Shown here: positions 41,090 to 51,540 of the stretch, in pieces
Layout of the letters: each line of letters begins with the position of its first letter
Position numbering within the stretch: the first letter of the stretch is position 1
Assembly (NCBI RefSeq): GCF_002865645.1
Contig: NW_020194685.1
Span: forward strand, 2,133,363-2,197,362
Origin: Hyaloscypha bicolor E
Lineage: Eukaryota > Ascomycota > Leotiomycetes > Helotiales > Hyaloscyphaceae
DNA: 64,000 nt
Reading direction: 5' to 3'
Notes under the pieces: model-generated
What the model saw: the letters and a program-made list of their open reading frames with translations, nothing else
The model's database searches: none
Told to the model about the DNA's origin: nothing
Translations under genes and position numbers: made by a program

Positions 41090-43830
41090 ATAAAATAGCT
41101 AAAAAATAGATTTCTTAAATTAGTAAAATATAATAGCTAATTCTTGCAAGCCGCAATATTATTAAAAGCCTATAGATTAATAGTATTAAAGTTTAGAGTA
41201 TTAAAGAAGCTTAAATAGTTATAGAAAGCCTACTAATACCAGAAAAGATAGCTATAATTACTGAATTTAATATAAATATTCTAAATAAACTAAATAATAT
41301 ATATAATAAGCTCTTAAAATAAAAAACCTTTATTAGAAACGGAACTAGACTAGAATTAACTAAAAAAGAATTAAAGAACTACTAAGTTAATAATAGGAAA
41401 TTCGAGAATATTATTAAAGGCATTTCTAAAAATAAATAAAAGAAGCTTAATAAGATTAAGACTATAATAAATAGTTTTAATACTAAGGGACAGAATAGAA
41501 TTATATTATATAGTAAAGCTTTTAGCTAATATATTAATAATATCTATAATAATCTTAGTAAGAATATCTATAAGAAGTTATATTTTTTTTAAGATAAAAG
41601 CTTTAGTATATAAAGCTATTTAGTTAATTAATAAAGCTATTTTAAAGTATATTAAGAATAAGAAGTATTAGAATACTAGTATATTTACTAAATCAGATAT
41701 TACTAAGGTACTCAAGTATACTAAAGCTATTTCGGAATATAGAGAATTAGAGTTTAAGCTACTATTAGCTAATAACCTTAAAGCTAGATAGTATATCTTT
41801 AATATTTCCGGAATTCTAATTAAGGAAGTTTATAGTAATAAGCCTTTTCCTGCTTTCCGAAATAAGCCTAAAAAATAGGCCCTTATTATAATTTCAGCTT
41901 TAACTTAACCGGATCTAGCTAAGAAAAATAGAGCTAATTCGATAGAGCCTAGTAAAAAGATTATTAGTAAAGCTAGTAGAACTAGTATAACTAGATAAGA
42001 AGAACCTAGTAAAAATAGAAAGTAAGCTAAGCCTAAGATTCCTAATAAATAGCAGAGATCTAAATACTAGACTAAATATAAAATTAGTAAAATAGTAAAT
42101 AATAAGAAAGAGCCCTTTATACTAAAGGGAAAAATACTATCTAAAAAGACTTCCTTAATTATATCTAGGACTAAGAAGCAGAAAACCAGGAATATTAAGT
42201 CCAAAGAACTTAATAAAGGCATTTAGTATATTTATAAAATATTAGCTAAATAGAAATTAATACTTATTTAGTAAGATAAGTATATTTTTAAGAAAGTATA
42301 TAGTAGTATTATAGGACCTATTTTTAAGCAAAAATACTATAGGATTAATAATAGATTTCTTAAAGCTCCTTATATAGTATATACTTAGTAACTTACTAAT
42401 ACTCTCTCTATTAATATATAAGAGATCGAAAATACTCTAAAGGTAATTACTAAGATCTATAAAGTTACTAAAAGCAAGAAGTATATTTCTATTACTTGGG
42501 TAAATAAGGAAATACAAGATTTCTTCTTTAAGAACTAGGAAATTAAGAAATATAGATATAAATACTATATTTCTAATTAATTCCGCCCTAATCTATAGTT
42601 TTAATTTAATATTATAATCCCTATTCCTAAATCTAGTATTACTAATCTAGGTACTAATAGTTATATTTATAAGAAGAATTACCTAAAGTAAATTAAGAAG
42701 CTTAATATTTAAAAGCTCTTAATAAAAGAGATAGAGATATTATAGTTTTATTTCTAAAAAGATAATATATTAATATATAGAAATCTTAGTAATAGCTACT
42801 TTACCTTAGTCTCTTAACTTTTAATAACAGATTTATTAATATAGCTCGGATTTTATAAGATATTAAATAAGTATCCTATTTATCTAGTTACTTACCCTTA
42901 GCTAGCCTAATACTTTATTTCTAGAAACATTAATTATAATTAGTATAAAGATAATACTAAAGATCTAGCTATTACTAAAGCTTTAAATAGCGAATTTTAT
43001 CTTAGTAAAAAGTATTAGAATATTAGCTATATTTTTCTTATAAATTATAAGAAGGCTATTACCTTTAATAAGAAGTTCTTTAAAGATATTAATTACTTTT
43101 TTATTTCTAATAAATTTAAGCCAGAAATAGCTAAAGAAATAGGTAAGTATTTACTAAAAATAATAAAAGAAAAAACTTCAAATATAGTTTATTTAACTAA
43201 ATAAATAAATACCTTTAGCTAGGTAATCTATAAGTCTGGAATTATAGGAAAGCATTAATTCTCGAATAATATATAAGTTAAAGAATAGCTTAATAATAAT
43301 TTACTACTTAATAGGCCTTTTACTATAGTTCCTATAAGTCTAGTTACTATTTAGGATAGAATATATAAAAATAGAGTTTCCTATAAGGTTATTAAAGCCT
43401 TTTATCTAGAGCTTTCCCCTTTTATTAAAGGTTAATTTAAGAATACTATAAATAATACGAAATTCAAAGAAGCTATTTATTTAGAATATATTAGTATGAT
43501 TTATAATATGATTTACTATAATAAGCCTCCTTAATACCCTATAGTAAAGGCAGAAATTAAGTAATAATTAAAGGCGGATACTAATTAATATAAAGAACTA
43601 TATTGGATTTGGTATAAGAATATGGCTAAGCAGGTTCGGATTACCTTTAAGCAAGTTCGGGAATATAAAATAAGACTATTTAAGGGTAATAAGTCTTATT
43701 TTAGGTATATAAAAGAGAAATTAGATTAACTAATAAAGGAGGATCCTAAATATTTTATTATTTTAGACTCTAAATAGGATTTTTCTATTATTTTTAGTAC
43801 TTAGGGAATAAATATAAATAAATAGGGGAT
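41090..43830 (+). pseudogene. Large unidentified coding remnant in the inner element
   Basis: A plus-strand frame can be followed through many RIP stops up to the 3' LTR. For example, near 41700-41890 it reads KVLKYTKAISEYRELEFKLL and then SNKPFPAFRNKPKK, and near 43490-43800 YNKPP, WIWYKNMAKQVRITFK and KYFIILDSK. Several stops are TAG at positions consistent with former CAG (Gln). It resembles no gag, protease, RT, RNase H or integrase motif known to me. It could be an extra ORF of the element, an envelope-like gene, a captured host gene or a nested insertion. Confidence 0.45.
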
Positions 43831-43834
43831 CGGA

Positions 43835-44136
43835 TATAATATAGCAGGCTATATTTATCGAAAATTATATTATTTTAGCGGTTTTGAAATTTAGGTTATA
43901 TAATAAAGGCTATGGCCTTTTATATATAACTTGCGGAAATTATATAAGAAAGCTGGTTTTTCTATAGACTTAGAGAAGAATTCTTTATAAGTATTTAATT
44001 AATTAAGCTTTTATATACTATATACTATTTATGTTTTACTATTTATACTTTTAATTTATTATTTTACTATTAAGTTACGTTTTATACTCTAGTATACTTT
44101 ATATGAGTTTTTGTCTTATTATAGTTTCCCTCCTAT
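43835..44136 (+). repeat. 3' LTR of inner element
   Basis: 302-bp partner of 31020-31321, more strongly RIPed, followed by AATAA target duplication and then the 5' remainder of the outer gypsy element. Confidence 0.88.
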
Positions 44137-44758
44137 AATAAATACTCTAAATACTACTTTTGTTTTTAGATAGTACTTATAAAGCGTCTAATAAATATTT
44201 ATTACAGAATATACTAAATCTTTATATTATTTTTTCTAATTTTAATTTATTAATTACCTAATTAGATAGATATAAATTAATTAGTAGAGAAATATATATA
44301 ATTGAGTCTATAAATAAGAAATAACTATAATAGTTCTCTAAAGTATATTATATAGGCGAGAAGTAAAGGTATATAGTAATGAGTTTATTAATAATCTTTA
44401 TTTTTTTAGTATATTTATACTTTATTACTCGGAAGTTATATAACTAGTATATAAGCTTAATAAAGTCATCTAGTAGTAATTATATTATTATTAAATACTT
44501 CTAGTTATAAATAGGCTAGTCGGATAATAATTAATAATAATTTAATTAAATGATTTTAAATAGGTTTAGATAGCAGAAAACGGGCTCGGGTTTATTAAAG
44601 GTTCCTAGTCAAGTTATTAAATAAATAATAAGATAATTACTACTATTTATTATAATAAAACATTAATATATATAGAAGTTAATTAATTAATAGCTTTTAT
44701 AAGTAGGAACTAATTATAAAAATGGTTATATTAGCTAGCTATATTAAATAATATAATA

Positions 44759-46200
44759 TATTTCTTTTTTTATTTCTTTTTATTTCTTTTTTTATTATAT
44801 AAAATATTAAATTAGAAGCCTTATAATAAGAAAACTATTATTAATTACTTTTACTAATATAAATATAGCTAAAACCTTTATTTTTAATATTAATTTTATA
44901 TATTTTTTTATATTATTAAATGAAATTAATAGTATTATATTCTTAATTTTTATAAAAAAATTCGAATATAATAATAATAGGCTATATAATAATAAATAAA
45001 ATAGTCTTTTTTATTTATATATTTAAATATAAATATTTATTTAAATAAGCTAAAAAATAAAATAATTTATTATTATTATATATATTTTTACTATTAATAT
45101 TATCTTAAAATTTAGTTCCCAAATTTATACTATTATAAAATATTAAAGATTAGTATTTTAATATTAGAAAAATAAGACTAATTAATATAAATAAACTTAA
45201 TTTCTAAATTATATATAATTTGTATTATATATTAACTTTAATATTCTTATTATATAGCTAGTTAATAAATACTATAAAGATTTCAAGTTTTTAGTAATTA
45301 GTAGTATTTTTATATTAATTAGAATAAAGTAAAATAAAATAAGAAATATTAAAAATTACGGGAAAATTATTTGAAAATTAGTAATTATAATATATAATAA
45401 TTATTTCTTCTAAAAATAAATTTTTCTTTTTTTTCTTTTTTTTATATATTTTTTTATTTATATTCTAGTATATAAATAAAAAGTTTATAGAATAAAGTAT
45501 AATAAAATAAAATAGAATAAAATAAAATAAAATAAAATAAGAAATACTTAAAAATTGCCTGAAAATTACTAAAAATTAATATTTCTAATATATAGTAACT
45601 ATTTTCTTAAATTTATATATATATATCTTTTTTTCTCTTTCTTTCTTTTTATTTATTTATATTCTAATATAAGAATAAAAAACCTATAGAAAAGCTAGAA
45701 ATAGTAAAATTAATAACTAATAAAGAATTAACTATTATCTTGATTTTCTATATTAATTATATATTAGTATTATAAAGCTAGATTAGTAGTATTTTATTCT
45801 TAATATATTTTAACTAATTAGATTTAATAATAAATACTTATTAATAGTAAATAAACTAATACTTTTATTCGAATATTTATAGTCTAGAAATATATATATT
45901 TCTAAGGCTTAAAGAGATATAGAAATGAGACGAATTATTTACTATTACATATATCTCTATTACTAATTTAATATTAGATAAATCTGTCAGGTTTCTAGTA
46001 CTATAAGGCATTAGAAAGGGGGGGTGAGTTATATAAATAATAGGCTTTATATTCTTATAATTCATTAACTTAAATTATTCTTAGAATTAATACTATCTGC
46101 TTTACCTAATTAGCCCAAAATGACTTAAATATATCTAATGAGGCTTGGATATTACGTATTAGTAATAGAATCATTAATTATTAAATTTTGATTTTCTAGT
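44759..46200. other. AT-rich RIPed DNA up to the gene island
   Basis: Unclassified. It contains an AAAAT-type microsatellite and two imperfect direct copies of a roughly 150-bp segment (about 45319-45460 and 45490-45640, sharing AAAATAAGAAATA and GAAAATTA words). A G-tract near 46015-46024 resembles the polypurine tract preceding the chromovirus LTR at 63062-63074, but no LTR match follows. Confidence 0.5.
45499..45540. repeat. AAAAT pentanucleotide microsatellite
   Basis: About eight AAAAT/AGAAT units in tandem. Confidence 0.85.
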
Positions 46201-46329
46201 ATCGAGTGCGATGTGTGCAAATGCATTATGCAATGTTATTTCGGGGTTTTGGCAGGAGCATCGCTATCGGCCTCGGTACAGTATCGGATTGCTGAGCAAA
46301 TCACATGGCATCAAGCCCCACCACGGACC

Positions 46330-46383
46330 TGCGAACTCTACTTTTCGCAGGTGGCAGGGGCTTGCGAACTCGACTTTTTCGCA
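46330..46383. repeat. Two tandem hairpin-forming 20/21-bp repeats
   Basis: TGCGAACTCTACTTTTCGCA at 46330-46349 and a near copy, with CGACTTTTTCGCA at its right end, at 46363-46383. Each has TGCGAA and TTCGCA ends, so each can fold into a small hairpin. They lie at the left edge of the gene island and may be eroded transposon ends. Confidence 0.75.
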
Positions 46384-46530
46384 CCAGTACTAATAAAGTT
46401 AACTGATTGCAATACAAATCATTAACGGAGCATGAGTGTCTCCTCGCATTTGGCCCAACCTTCCTTTTTCTCCAGTTGTAGCTCTTTAGTCCAGCCAGGC
46501 CGGTAGTGGCCTTCTTCTTCAGGGCAGAAT

Positions 46531-47097
46531 ATGCTCTCCCCATCCAAATCCGCCCGGTTATGGTCTACCAAGGAGATGAGTGAGATCGGACATAAATACA
46601 AATTTGAAGGGCTCGTAAGCTTAGAAGGTGACGGGTCGGATGGAGATGCTGATACTCCGGCCTCTGGCGTTAACAGTGATCAGGATGAGGTTGAGCCTGA
46701 GTTGGATTGGACATTGCCTGTCCCCGAAGTACTCTGCCAGTCCAAAGCCTTGAGCTGGGTCAAGACAGTTCTCATTTGCACTCGAGGAAGGGAATTACCT
46801 GGGAATTTCAATCCTCTCCTAATCGTGGAGCTGTTTTGGGAGCAATCCGAGAATTGGCAAGAGCTGGCAGAGGACCACTTGCAGGACGTCTCGAAATTGT
46901 GCTCCAACTTCGTCATCGACTTGCTCCGGGACATCTGCCCCGCAGATGTCCCCCCCCCCCGAGTTCAAGCCTCCGTCGTCGAAGAGTCCCTAAAGAGCAG
47001 AATGGAGGCTGGCGAAGCGGAACTGAAGAAGCTTCTCCAAGACCGAAAGCGCTGGTATCAATTACTTATTTGGCGAATTGAAATCGAGCCTGGGTGA
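46531..47097 (+). pseudogene. Dynamin-like GTPase fragment (middle/stalk region only)
   Basis: An open frame of 188 codons. From about aa 70 it matches the stalk region of fungal dynamin-like (Mx-type) GTPases: ALSWVKTVL, then RGRELPGNFNPLLIVELFWE and a following helix (LCSNFVIDLLRDICPADV). The GTP-binding domain that should precede it is absent, as is the remainder of the stalk and effector domain after LKKLLQDRKR. A run of about ten C at 46950-46959 sits where the dynamin match has extra Pro residues. The first 65 or so residues are acidic and unrecognised. Probably a gene relic; a short expressed protein cannot be excluded. It is on the same strand, about 270 bp upstream of the caspase-like gene. 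Confidence 0.7.
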
Positions 47098-47370
47098 TGG
47101 CAGTAAGAGAATTGGATCTCAATGGAGTTAGTTCTAGGCATTAGGCCTCAAGGGAATTGGGCATCAGGAGGTTATAATACGATATCTGAAAGTGACGTGT
47201 CCGTGGCTTGGTTTTCGGTGAGTGCTTCTGGAAAGGCTGCAGCAATGTTGTAGCCTCGTCTGCTGGACATTTTATCGTCCCAAACTCATTCTTCTCCTCA
47301 TGTGCCATCGACATTGAGAAAAAACCCTTCAAGATTCCATGCGTACAGACTGTCATGGCAAGAGCAAGCT

Positions 47371-50300
47371 ATGGCGGATACACCATTTATAACACTTGTG
47401 GCAGGCGGATTGCAAGCGAAACCAACGGCATCGATTGCCACGCACGACACCAGCCGGGTAAAGTACCACATCTCCGAACTTGGCACCTTCGCCGCGAGGC
47501 TGGAACATGTAGGGTAACTCTCTGTGTTTTTCATCGACGTGAAGAACTGACATTCTCTTCATAGGCAGCGGCCAGCATATTTCCCAACAAAGGGCGCTCC
47601 AGGTACAAGAACGTGCATGTACTTCTGCTGCGATGGGAAGAAGATTCAATGGGCGTGGTGCTCGAACTCGATGATCTCGCAAACACCTTCAGATCTGCCT
47701 ATGGCTTCGAGACCGAAACATGGCTCATACCAACGGTTAAATCATTATTCGCTCTCACAACAAAGGCCTTGCAGACCGTCCAAGGTTTCGGAGATCCAGA
47801 CAACTTATTAATTGTTTACTATGGCGGACACGGCCTCATCAACGATGCCCGCCAAGGCGTGTGGACTTGGTAAGCGTCTAAATCGGTGGTAAATAGTTTG
47901 CTAAGACACAATTCAACAGCAAATCGGACTTAAACCAAGGCTCTCTCCCATGGCACGCGATTCAACCTCATTTCGAACAGGCAGACTGCGATGTTCTTCT
48001 ACTTCTAGACTGTTGCGCGGCAGCTAGCGGTGCACCAACCAATAGTGAAAGCGCAAGTGTTACAGAGACCATTGCAGCGTGTGGTTTTGAGACGTGGGCT
48101 CCACGTCCAGGTCGACACTCGTTCACCAATACACTCATTGCAGTTCTAGAGGACTGGAAGGGGCGAACAGCTTTCACTGCCGCCATGCTCCACTGCGAGA
48201 TATTGCAACGACTAAGACATGAAAGGCCTGAAAGGTATAGGAATACGGATAAGTTTGAGTATCGCAAGTCTCCAATCCACGTCCTTAGCACGAATGATCG
48301 TCATGCGAGAAGTATTGAGCTTTCCCCTCGAGAAATTCCATCTCATGGTCCTAATGACGTTATCGCATCCAATATTCCGAGCGCCAGAGGATCTTCGGTT
48401 TCCAAGTGCGCGGGAGATGCTGAGCTCGACAGTAATGGGCCTCCCGTTGGCGCTTTGATATCAGAAGATGCCAACTTAACACATCAAACTGGCGAGCTTT
48501 ACGATATGGATTCTCTTGCTAACATCCTCGATAACGGAGACACAGCATTGCCGCACGTCCTCATCACGTTGGCATTAGAAGAAGAGCCTGACTCTACTCT
48601 GGACCTTGAGCAGTGGAAACGCTGGTTCCAACAGTTCCCGGCATTAGCGAAGCACGTCAAAGTTCAAGGCGTCTATAAGGGCAATTCAACTTTCATGATA
48701 CTGTCAGTGCCAGTAGTTGTGTGGGACTGGATTCCTGAAGACCCGGCTTGTGTCTTCATTGGATATGTTTATTCAGACAACCTCTTAGCCCAGACTGCAT
48801 CTGCTCCCACAGCGGCGGATAGGTATGTCGAGAGTATGGGCAACAAGATGTTCAACGAAATCAAGAAGAAGCTTGAGATGCTGCCTGAAGAGAGAGTCCA
48901 TCCAGAAGTGTGCTTTGAGAACAGCTGCTACCCCTATTCAAAACATAGGAGACTTAGTGATGCTAGTACATTGACCGAAGTCAAGAAGAAGGTAGAGATG
49001 CTTTGTGAAAAGAGAGAACATCCGGAAGTGTGCTTCGTAAAGGGCTGGTATCCGGACTTTTCATGGCCTCGCAATCTCCATTATGACGAGGCATCCATGG
49101 ATTCCCACAGTATGCTTGGTGATGATCGAGATGACCTCAACATACTCCTCAGTACGGGCTTTGGAAATCCAGCTTCCTCGTGTGAGGTCGAAATCCTTGA
49201 AGGCTTTTGTCGGGGTACAACCCTTGAAGACATAGCGTTAGGTATTGGCCTCGCAGGAGGTCTGAGGACTGTGTGGCTCGACGATAGAGGTAGTAGTCCA
49301 GACTTAAATGGGAGCGGAGACGCAAGGCAATACGAAAATCCATTAACTGCCACTGGGCTTTACCGAGCCTTGAAGCAATCACGATTCCACCACAAGAATA
49401 CACCTGATGCGGCGAGGCGACTAATATATATCAACGACCTGAATCCTGCCTGCATTCGTGCCCTTGCGGCAACGGCATCTGGGTACCAAACCGCTGTGCT
49501 AAGAAATGCTATATATAAACATTTAACATTTCAAACCTCAATCGGCGTCAAAATTCCTAGGGATGGAGTGCTCACTTTCCAATTGGACCTCCATTTACCA
49601 TTTTTTATTTTGAGAATATCGACGCCACCCGATATATCTGTGGAGAAAGTTTACACAAAACCACAAAGGGCGTGGTCAGATTTATCTTTCCTAAAATTAG
49701 ATCTGCCTATATCGGAGGGCCAGGACCCGGAAGAAGTTTGGGGCATACAAGAAAGTCATATCTCCTGTGTCATTACTGGATCGGATAACTGGCAGTGGGT
49801 TGCCTATGGTTTCGTCGATGCTGAAGTTGACGGTCTCCTATGTGACTCATCCGAAACCGATTTGAGATTCGATCGGATAGCAGCTTGTGAACTTGACGTA
49901 AATTTCCCGATCTGGAGGCCGCGTGAATACTTTCTTCAAGTATTCGCAATTCGAATAGAACAAGTGAGAGGGCAGTGGGAGCACCTAGTCTACAAGCTAG
50001 GGCTTGGGATTAACAGATGCGTACGTGGTCAAACCCAAAATCCTTCCGATAATAACTGTAATAATGACGGATTGCTAACGTCGCGATTAGATGAAGGAAC
50101 ATCGGTCTACTTTACCTCGGAGCTCTGGGAATGCAAGAGAGCGTGCTTCGGAGATAAGGGAAGCTTTCGATTGGACTCTCAAAACGATGAGCCTCCTGCG
50201 CATGCTTGATGGGGTTCTCTCAGGCACAATTGATGCCTGGAAGTCGTTTTGTTCTCCTGATAATGATATCGGCTACTTTCAAGATACTGATGCAACGGCC

Positions 50301-51000
50301 CGGCGATCGTTCCATAGTATACAGGCTATCTTTCGGCAACTTCAAGATCATCAAAGGAGAATGGTTGTTTTGAACGAAAGCTGTTCCAACTTTTCAGAGA
50401 CTGTGAGTCAAATCATTCATACTTGCTGACGGTAGGCTTGTGGCCAGGGAACAAGTTTTACTAACTATCGAGGCGTAGTTGAAACTTCGCTTGAACCTAG
50501 AGAGCAAAGAAGCAGCTGACTACGATAGAGTGACCTCCATTTTTACAGTCTCGGTATGTCCTCGTAAGCTTTGAATTATCATATGGCTAATCTATTTATC
50601 TTCGTAATTCCAGATCTTCTATCCTGTTGCGCTCAGCGTTGGTATTTTTAGCATGCAGCAAGCGGCCATACCATTCGATCTAAACCCCAGCTCTTTTGTG
50701 CTTACTGTTTTCTTACTGATGGCCACAATATATGCTATTCGCTTGGTCACTCGACATGCCGCCCATTTCCGTTGGCCGGAGTTGGCTAGAAGAGTTGGCT
50801 TGTGGATTACAACGGTGAAACTGCGCGAAAAGGGCGACGAACTCCCGGGGAATTACTTTCGGGGCGTATTTCCGTCGAGGACGGGTATTTACCCGAACGG
50901 AATCATGGGTGGTGAGGACAGAAACGATCTCAAACCATACGCAACAAGAGCATTACTTGGACCGCAGGTTACAGAATGGGAAGCATGGGCGGATGATTGA
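47371..51000 (+). CDS. Caspase-like domain fused to CorA-like membrane domain, 6 exons
   Basis: Predicted 1105-aa protein. Exons: 47371-47508, 47565-47869, 47920-50020, 50091-50402, 50479-50553, 50614-51000. Introns are 50-76 bp with GT...AG and CTGAC/TACTAAC-like branch sites; all joins keep frame. The start is the first in-frame ATG after the stop at 47251. Aa 47-240 are a caspase/metacaspase-like (C14-type) fold: LLIVYYGGHG with catalytic His about H135, and LLLLDCCAAAS with Cys about C180. Aa 240-440 resemble the region that follows this domain in fungal homologues. A duplicated 40-aa linker lies at 462-527. Aa 550-1105 resemble fungal CorA-like proteins (NDLNPACIRALAATASGYQ, then FQTSIGVKIP), ending in two hydrophobic helices (about 978-992 and 1004-1022). 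CorA's GMN motif is not seen; the first helix ends FSMQ. Predicted membrane-anchored protease-like protein; role in regulated cell death is inference. Confidence 0.85.
48860..49057 (+). repeat. Tandem 120-bp coding duplication in the linker
   Basis: The segment starting ATCAAGAAGAAGCTTGAGAT at 48860 recurs 120 bp later, at 48980, giving two versions of KKKxEMLxExRxHPEVCF (aa 462 and 502 onward). Frame is kept. The copies differ at many third positions as well as at amino acids, so the duplication is not fresh. Confidence 0.88.
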
Positions 51001-51540
51001 TGTCATTTAAACAGGGGGTTTTGAGTATAGAGTTCTACTCGAGTACTTATTTATGATTAAATTAGGCATGCTTTAGGTTAATTGGTTCGAGCCGCAGAGG
51101 AGGCTTTGGAGAAGCTAGCTCTATAGATGCTAAATTCCTGGGTTCACGATGTCCTCTAAACTAAAGTCTATCTGGTAGAAGCATGTAACCTTTGCCATTG
51201 CGTCCGTTCTGGGCCCAGTGGCTGTGCGTACGGGTGACATATGAAAAATCAAGAGCACTCTTCATATTCAATGAATCAAATAATCAGAGCTCAATTCAGG
51301 CTTCATTCAATATATTTTGAAGTGCTACACGTGACGCGGCATAATATTAATCCGTCCCGGAAGTGTCTCCGGTCTATAGATTATTACCCCGCTACAGACC
51401 TCTTAAAGCACTTAATTCAATCACTATTTTATAATACATATTAATATTATATTTGTTATTAATTCTATAATATATAAGCTTTCTAATAACGTTATTTCCG
51501 CCTGATTTGGATCAAAATTAATACTATAATATTCAAATAT
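51001..51540. other. 3' flank of the caspase-CorA gene
   Basis: Balanced DNA that grades into AT-rich sequence after about 51410. Contains short open frames without motifs. A GGTTCGAGCC word at 51083 resembles a tRNA T-arm, but the flanking stem does not pair. Confidence 0.5.

Larger units (their letters stand above)
31020..44136 (+). mobile_element. Inner 13.1-kb Ty3/gypsy-type LTR element, RIPed
   Basis: Two 302-bp direct LTRs (31020-31321 and 43835-44136) are flanked by the 5-bp duplication AATAA (31015-31019, 44137-44141). Plus-strand remnants: gag at about 32400-33300; protease-like GAKVNIFSE region near 34680; reverse transcriptase near 36280-36470 (RDLTIFIIFLGLLRITIL; the catalytic LDD-type strand now reads FINNIRIK); RNase H near 37045-37280; integrase zinc-finger region near 37800-38020. 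About 5.4 kb between integrase and the 3' LTR is more than a gypsy element needs and includes the unidentified remnant at 41090-43830. All frames are interrupted. Confidence 0.82.
23951..44758 (-). mobile_element. Outer Ty3/gypsy chromovirus (minus strand), split by an inner element
   Basis: Direct terminal repeats of about 112 bp lie at 23951-24064 and 44648-44758. In minus orientation they start TGTTATATTATTTAA, and a purine-rich CGGGTACC precedes the left (3') copy. Between them, minus the inner insert, is about 7.7 kb. Minus-strand remnants run right to left: a gag-like region with hexapeptide repeats (29901-29983), reverse transcriptase with the catalytic strand region near 27950-28005 (downstream SFIGY-like and KALEIYI-like blocks), and a chromodomain at about 25690-25850 (IKYLVKYIG readable). 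Stops throughout. Insertion of the element at 31020-44136 separates its 5' end (44142-44758) from the rest. Confidence 0.72.

Noticed and set aside
45877..46065. 62-codon minus-strand ORF next to the gene island
   Set aside because: No recognisable motif, AT-driven composition (Ile/Asn/Ser/Tyr-rich) and no splice or promoter context.
47302..47370. Upstream extension of the caspase-like frame beginning at 47302
   Set aside because: The first codon there is GTG, not ATG. The in-frame stop at 47251 and the absence of any ATG before 47371 make 47371 the better start.
51078..51110. Possible tRNA T-arm (GGTTCGAGCC) downstream of the caspase-CorA gene
   Set aside because: The flanking bases do not form the five-pair stem, and no anticodon or acceptor arm is found at the right spacing.
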